Source of the DNA: Clostridiaceae bacterium
Lineage (GTDB): Bacteria; Bacillota; Clostridia; Oscillospirales; Acutalibacteraceae
DNA length: 36,820 nt
Direction of reading: 5' to 3'
NCBI GenBank assembly: GCA_016297645.1
Contig: JAEDGF010000009.1
Coordinates: forward strand, 1-36,820
Shown here: positions 13,101 through 19,100 of the stretch, one piece after another
How positions within the stretch are numbered: position 1 is the first letter of the stretch
How the letters are laid out: every line of letters starts with the position of its first letter
The notes under the pieces: generated by a model
What the model was told of the DNA's origin: nothing
Database searches by the model: none
What the model saw: the letters and a program-made list of their open reading frames with translations, nothing else
Translations under genes and position numbers: made by a program

Positions 13101-16100
13101 TCGCTCTCGAAGGAATACTGATAATTCCACGAGGTGAGGTCCGCACCGAGAAGTGCGCCTGCGAACTCTGCAAGAGCTGAGGGGATGACTGCCTTCTGAC
13201 CGTAGAGAAGTCCGGAGAGAAGATTTTGGAGATTGTTAAGAGTATCGGCAGTATAGATCGTATCGAGTTTGAGCAGGTCGTTTACAACGCTTGCTACATC
13301 CGTTGCGTCCTGATACTTGCTGTCTACCATTTTGAGGACGCCGAGAACGAGGTCGCCGAGGCTGTCCTTGACGCTCTTAGCTCTGTCGGAGGTCCAGTTT
13401 GTGGTGTAGTTGAGATAGATGAACTTGTAAGCGGGCATTGTAACCTTTTCGCCGGGGTTATCGGGATAGGTTGCCACTACGCCGTCTTTCTCAAAGTACT
13501 TCCAGTCGATATCCTTTTCAACAATATCAGCTGGGTTTCTGAGGGCATTGACAATGGCGCTGACCATTCCCTTATTCTCCTCGTCCGCCTTTGTGATAAG
13601 CTTGTCGATAGCTGCGGGGTTGTCGTATGCAACGCCGTTTTCTTCGCCCTTATCTTCAACGACTTCAAGAAGAAGTGCAAGAAGGATAGTAACCATGTCG
13701 TGTTTCTGCTCTGCGTTTTCACCCTTGTCGTCGCTGTAAACCATTGTGAAGGACTGAGCGCCGTTGCCGGAGGTGAACGCCTTGATTTCACCGACATAAA
13801 GTCCCTTCATGTACGAAACAAGAGTGGAGTTGATGTGGATACCGGTGAACTTTTCAAGGAGAGCAATAATTGTATCGAAATCAAGGACGAGCTTGTCGCC
13901 GAGTTCGCCTGTGATATCGGTTGTGGGAGAACCGACTGCATCATTGATTATCTTTGCGATCGCTGCAAGATTTATCTGGCTGTCGGCATCGAGCTGGGTG
14001 TTGATAACATCGAGAACTTCTTTTACGGAGCCGAATACATTCTCAACGATGGTGGTAAGACCCTTGGCGTTGATGAAGTAAACGATTCCGGGAAGTCTGT
14101 CGAGAACCCAGTTGATAGGATCGGTAACGATATCGTTAACGAGCTTGTAAAGAATCTGAACGAAGTCGAGCGTGAACTGCTTCGACATGAACTGTTCCTT
14201 ACCGTCAACTACCTTGCAGTAAGCGCCTGCGCTTACATCGTGGAATGTGCCGTCAACGAATTCGAAGTTCGAAAGAGTTGTGTAACCGATTGCTTCAAGG
14301 AGAGGTATGATAGCCTTTTCATAAGCGCCGATACCGTCAAGGCAGATAGCATCGTTGCCGTATGCGTGCTTATCAACACCTTCGCCTATCGTGTAGAACA
14401 GCTTGATATCCTCTTTGAGGAATACCCATGCGAAGATGGGAGCGGCAGGAGTAAGAAGCTCGGTGAGAGCTGCGAAGAACTCATTGCCGGAGTCGACATA
14501 TGCCGCCGCCGTGGGATCTGCCCACCACGAAACGGTTTCGTCAACAACATACTCGTCTACGCCTTCTTCATTCTTTGCGATAGTGAGATACTTGTCGCGC
14601 CAATCGGTGAAGCTGACCTTCTTTTCCTCTATGTCGCCCATGCTGAGAAGGTTGCTGAGGAGATCGAAGGCGGAAGCCGGGAGAGCATTGTACATCTTGC
14701 ACATAAGCTCTGCGAGCTTTTTGAGAATCTCACCGTTGAATACCTTGGAGTTGAGGAGGTCTATTATGAACGGCTTGAAGGCTGTGGGCTTGCTGCCGTC
14801 GGACATCTTAAAGAAGGTTGCAACATAGTCGAGAACGCCGGAGAGCATTTCAACGGTGCTCTTTGCGGTATCTTCGGTCCAGTCGGTGAGATATGCAAGG
14901 TTGTAAATCGAGTGGTAATCGCTGATGTCTGTTCCGCTGAACGATTTAAGCTGATTGTAGTCAACGCTGCCGGAGTCGATGTCGACCCAAGGCTGACCGT
15001 TGACGACCTTGCCCTCGAAAATGTAGTCCCAGTTGGGCTGCTTGCCGAGGTCGAAAGGCTTATCTTCGAACAGAACTTCAAGAGCTTGAAGAAGTCCGGT
15101 TGCGGTGATGTTCGCCTCGCGTTCTGTCTGCTCCTTAACGAAGCCGAAGAGCTTATCGAAGCCTGCCGCGTTATTCTTCCAGCGCAGGCAGTCAAGGAGA
15201 ACGGAAAGTGTGACCGTAAGTGTGTCTGCACCGGAGTAGTTGAGGGTGTAATCCGTCTTTCCTCTTGCGGATTCGATCTCAACAATACCGTACTTCTTGC
15301 CGTCGGAGCCTGTGTGGCTGATGCACATACCCTCAAACGCATATGAGAGAGGCGTGAGGTCAACGCCGAACATAAGCTCAACGACCTTGTAGATCTCCGT
15401 AAGGCAGAGGTCTTCGATTGAAAGACCGTAAATAGCGTCTACCTTTGACTTGTCTTCCGCAATCTGAGCTGCGGTGTAGGTCTTTTGAAGCTTATCCTTG
15501 TTGAGAAGGCTCATTACAAGCTCAACGACTGCGCCTGCTTTGTAGGGAGCAACCGTCTTATCGTAAGCAAGACCGAGATAGTCGCAGAGGAACTGATGGA
15601 TGAATGCATCAAGGTCAGCATCCGCTATCGGACGGATGGTATCGATGAGAACCCATACAGGCTGCAGCAGGTTTTTGAGAACGGTGGTGATACCGTCGCT
15701 CTGCAAGAAGTAGAAGATCCTCGGGATGAGCTTCGTTACCTTCTGGACAGCCGTGCCGTCTGCGTCGGGAGTAAGGAGGTAAGTTACATAGTTGAACAGC
15801 TTATCAACAAGAGTGTTAAGACCTGTCATAGCGTCCATGGCCTGGAACTCAGCCGTTGTGGGAAGTCCGGTAATACCGAGCATTTCCATTACGGGAACAA
15901 GGCCGTTGGAGTAGCAGTCGTAACCCTTGATAACAAGAGCGTTGTTGAACAGTGTAAGATCCTTATTTGTAAGAAGAATGTTTACAAGCGGAAGCGAGGG
16001 AGTAAACAGATATACGAACATATCGGTGAACAAACGGCGAGCTTTTTCGGTGCCGTCTTCAACGAGCGTGTTGCCGTTGAAGGTCCACTCGTACTGAACA

Positions 16101-19100
16101 TATTCGTGTGCTGCGATGTTGTCGGTAAGAGGATTGAGAAGCGCACCCTTATCGTCATTTTTCGCATTGCCCTCGTATACCTTAACGGTAAGTGAGGGGA
16201 AGTCACTCTTGTATTTAAGAGTCTGTGTTACGCCGTCGGCGTCCTTATAAGTTCTTGTTTCACCGGGACGAAGCGGAGCGGTTGCAACCGTTTCGAGAGC
16301 GTCTGCCTTTTCAGCCTCGGTAGCCGAAGCGGAAGCGAGAACGGCAGCTGCCTTGTTGTACGCGGTGTAGTCGTAATCGAGATAACCGAAGGTGTTGTAC
16401 CAGCAGGCAAGGTCAACGCCCTGACCTCCGTTAATCTGCTCTTTAAGGAGATCGATTATTGTCTGATTTCCGGCAAGAGCTTCGCCTATCTTCGAGAACA
16501 GCTTTGTAACATTGTGGATGCCCTCGTTATCGAACATATTGTTGATAACTGCTGCAAGCCACTCATTGATGCCGTCGTAGTATACCTTATTGTCTTCTGT
16601 GGATTTCTTCTCGTTAAGGAACAAATCGGGTACATACTTCTTTATGACATCGTTGGCAACCGTTTCGAGGTTGTCAAAGAGGTAGTTTGCCTTTTCCTCT
16701 GTCCAGAAGTTCTGATACTTGGTGTATACGAACTTGGAGTAAGGAATGCCGTAGGACCATTCGCCGGGCTGAGCCTTGTACCAATCGTAATTTGCGAAAT
16801 CATAACCGGACGAGTATCCGCTGCCCGTCAATCCTCTGGGCAGGAACAACTCAACAAGTGCCGCAAGAGCATTGTCGGGATTGATCTCTTTGAGGATGGA
16901 GTCGAGCTCTTCACCGAGACCGCTGGAACCAACCGCAGCCATAAGGCCGGAGAGGTTGCCGTCGCCGGAGATGAAGGTGAGTACCCATGAAAGGATATCA
17001 TAGAGAACATCCGCACGGTCGGCAGTGATGGTCTTGCGTCTGCCTGCGCCGAGTCCGTTGTTCAGATCGCCGGACGAGGTTCTGATACTCGAAACTTCGG
17101 ACATTGTGCCGAGGTGAGCAAGCTTACCTGCGTTGATAGCGGGAAGATCAACCTTCTTCTCGGTGTTTTCTTCATCGCCGAGCTTATTGACTACCATATT
17201 GGCTATGGAGTTAAGGTCGGTAATGTCGCAGCCGAGCAGCTCGCCGAGGTTAATGAGGTCGCCGACATTAAGCGTTGCAAGATTATCGAATTTAAGGTTT
17301 TTGTTAACAGCACTCTGGATGGCGCCTTCCGCAAGAGAAGCAAGCTTCGCAAGGAATCCGCCGTTGATATCAAGCTTTGTGATTTCGGCATTGAGCGAAA
17401 CACTCGTCGAGATATTTTTCAGCAGAGGTTCGATAAGACCATACGAAACATAGAATGCGGCATTCGGGAGAATGTCCATAACAGTCGCGATGGGCTGCTT
17501 TGCGACTTTCTTTATAAGAACATAGATGGGCATGAACAGACCGTTAACGATCTGCGCCGCGGAAGCATTCTCTGCTGCAGTACCGAGTGTGGTGGAGAGA
17601 GGATTGCTTTCGGTAACATCTTTGCTCGAAGTTGTTGCAGTGATACCGGCAGCTTCCATTATCGGACCCCAGAGATTGTTGTAACCCTGAGTACCAGAAA
17701 GCTTAACGCTACCGGAGCCGTAACCGTTTGTTCCGGAAAGGCTTGCGCTGTCTTTAATAAAACCAAGAGTATAGTGTGCCTTTGCAGGATCGGCATAAGC
17801 ATAGATAAGCCTGTTGATCTTCGGCGTCTCATACGTTCTGTTAGTGAGAACAACTTGAAGCAGCGGAAGGATGGAATTAAACACTTTGCCGAGAGCAACG
17901 GTAAACGATTTGTAGTCCGTTACGCCCCATGTGTATCTGGGCTGTTCGTTCTTGTTTTTGTCAAGTATCGGCTCACCCTTGGAGTCGCGCTTGATAAAGT
18001 CGTCGGCATCGGTTTCGCCGTCGTTGTTACCGCCGTTTCTGTCGAACCATGACCAGTCGTCCTTCGCCTTTTTAAGGTCGTCATAGAGTGCCGGGCAGGC
18101 TGCGCGGCCGATAGCGTCTGCAAAATACTGAGGATAGATCTTAATGCCGAGGTCGGAGAACGATTTTTCGATATCGGCTGTTCCGTCATGCTCGTCAAGA
18201 GAAATGTTAAGGGTACCTTCAATGCGGCGGATTCTTGCCGCACTGGGACCGATATCCTTAACCCCGAGCTTGCTCAAGTCGATAGCCGCCTGTGCGCTGC
18301 TTCTTGTCGGAGTGGTAGCAATATCTCCGAGGAGCTTGTTGAGATCGCTGAACATACCGGTCAGCAGGTCTGCAACCATCGGGAAGAGCATACCGACTAA
18401 GGTGTTGACCATCTTGTCGCTGAATACATTTGCAAGAAGAAGATCTTCAATGTACTCGGAGAGGTTGGTGATGTTCTTTCCTGTACCGAACTTGGACTCG
18501 CCGTCAACTCCGATGAGCTGAGTAAAGCTCTTGGAAGTAAGGAAAGTATCAAGCTTTGTGATGACCGTGTTAACTCTGCTCTTTGTTACGGCGTACTCAT
18601 AGCGCTCATTTGTTGCGCCGTCGCCGGCAAGGTAACGAACCATATCGTTGGGGAGTGCATGGCGAACGGTATAGGTTCCGCTGGGAGCAAGGTTGATACG
18701 GGTGAAGTTGAACTTCTTAGCGATTACGGCGTCGATCTTTGCTTTATAAACGGTTTCATACTTATTATAAATGGAATCAGCGCCCGAGTAGCCGTGGTTC
18801 TTGCACCACTGATAAAGGCTGATGGTAGTTTCTTTTCCGTCAACGGTAGCCGGTATAATGGCATTGTTGATGTTACCGTACTGAGCCTTTACAAGCGAGA
18901 AGTTGGATTCCGTAATGTTCGCGTTGTTTGCATATGTTTCCATCAGCCTGCACTGAGCAAGAAGACGGTTCTGCATTGCGGAAAGGATAGCATTCTTCGC
19001 AAGAGTTACTCTGTTATTGATGTTGCCGAAAATCTTGTCGGCAGCAGCTTTGCCGAGCTTAGTTACAGCGGCGTTGTAAGCCGTTCTGCATTCGGCTGCC

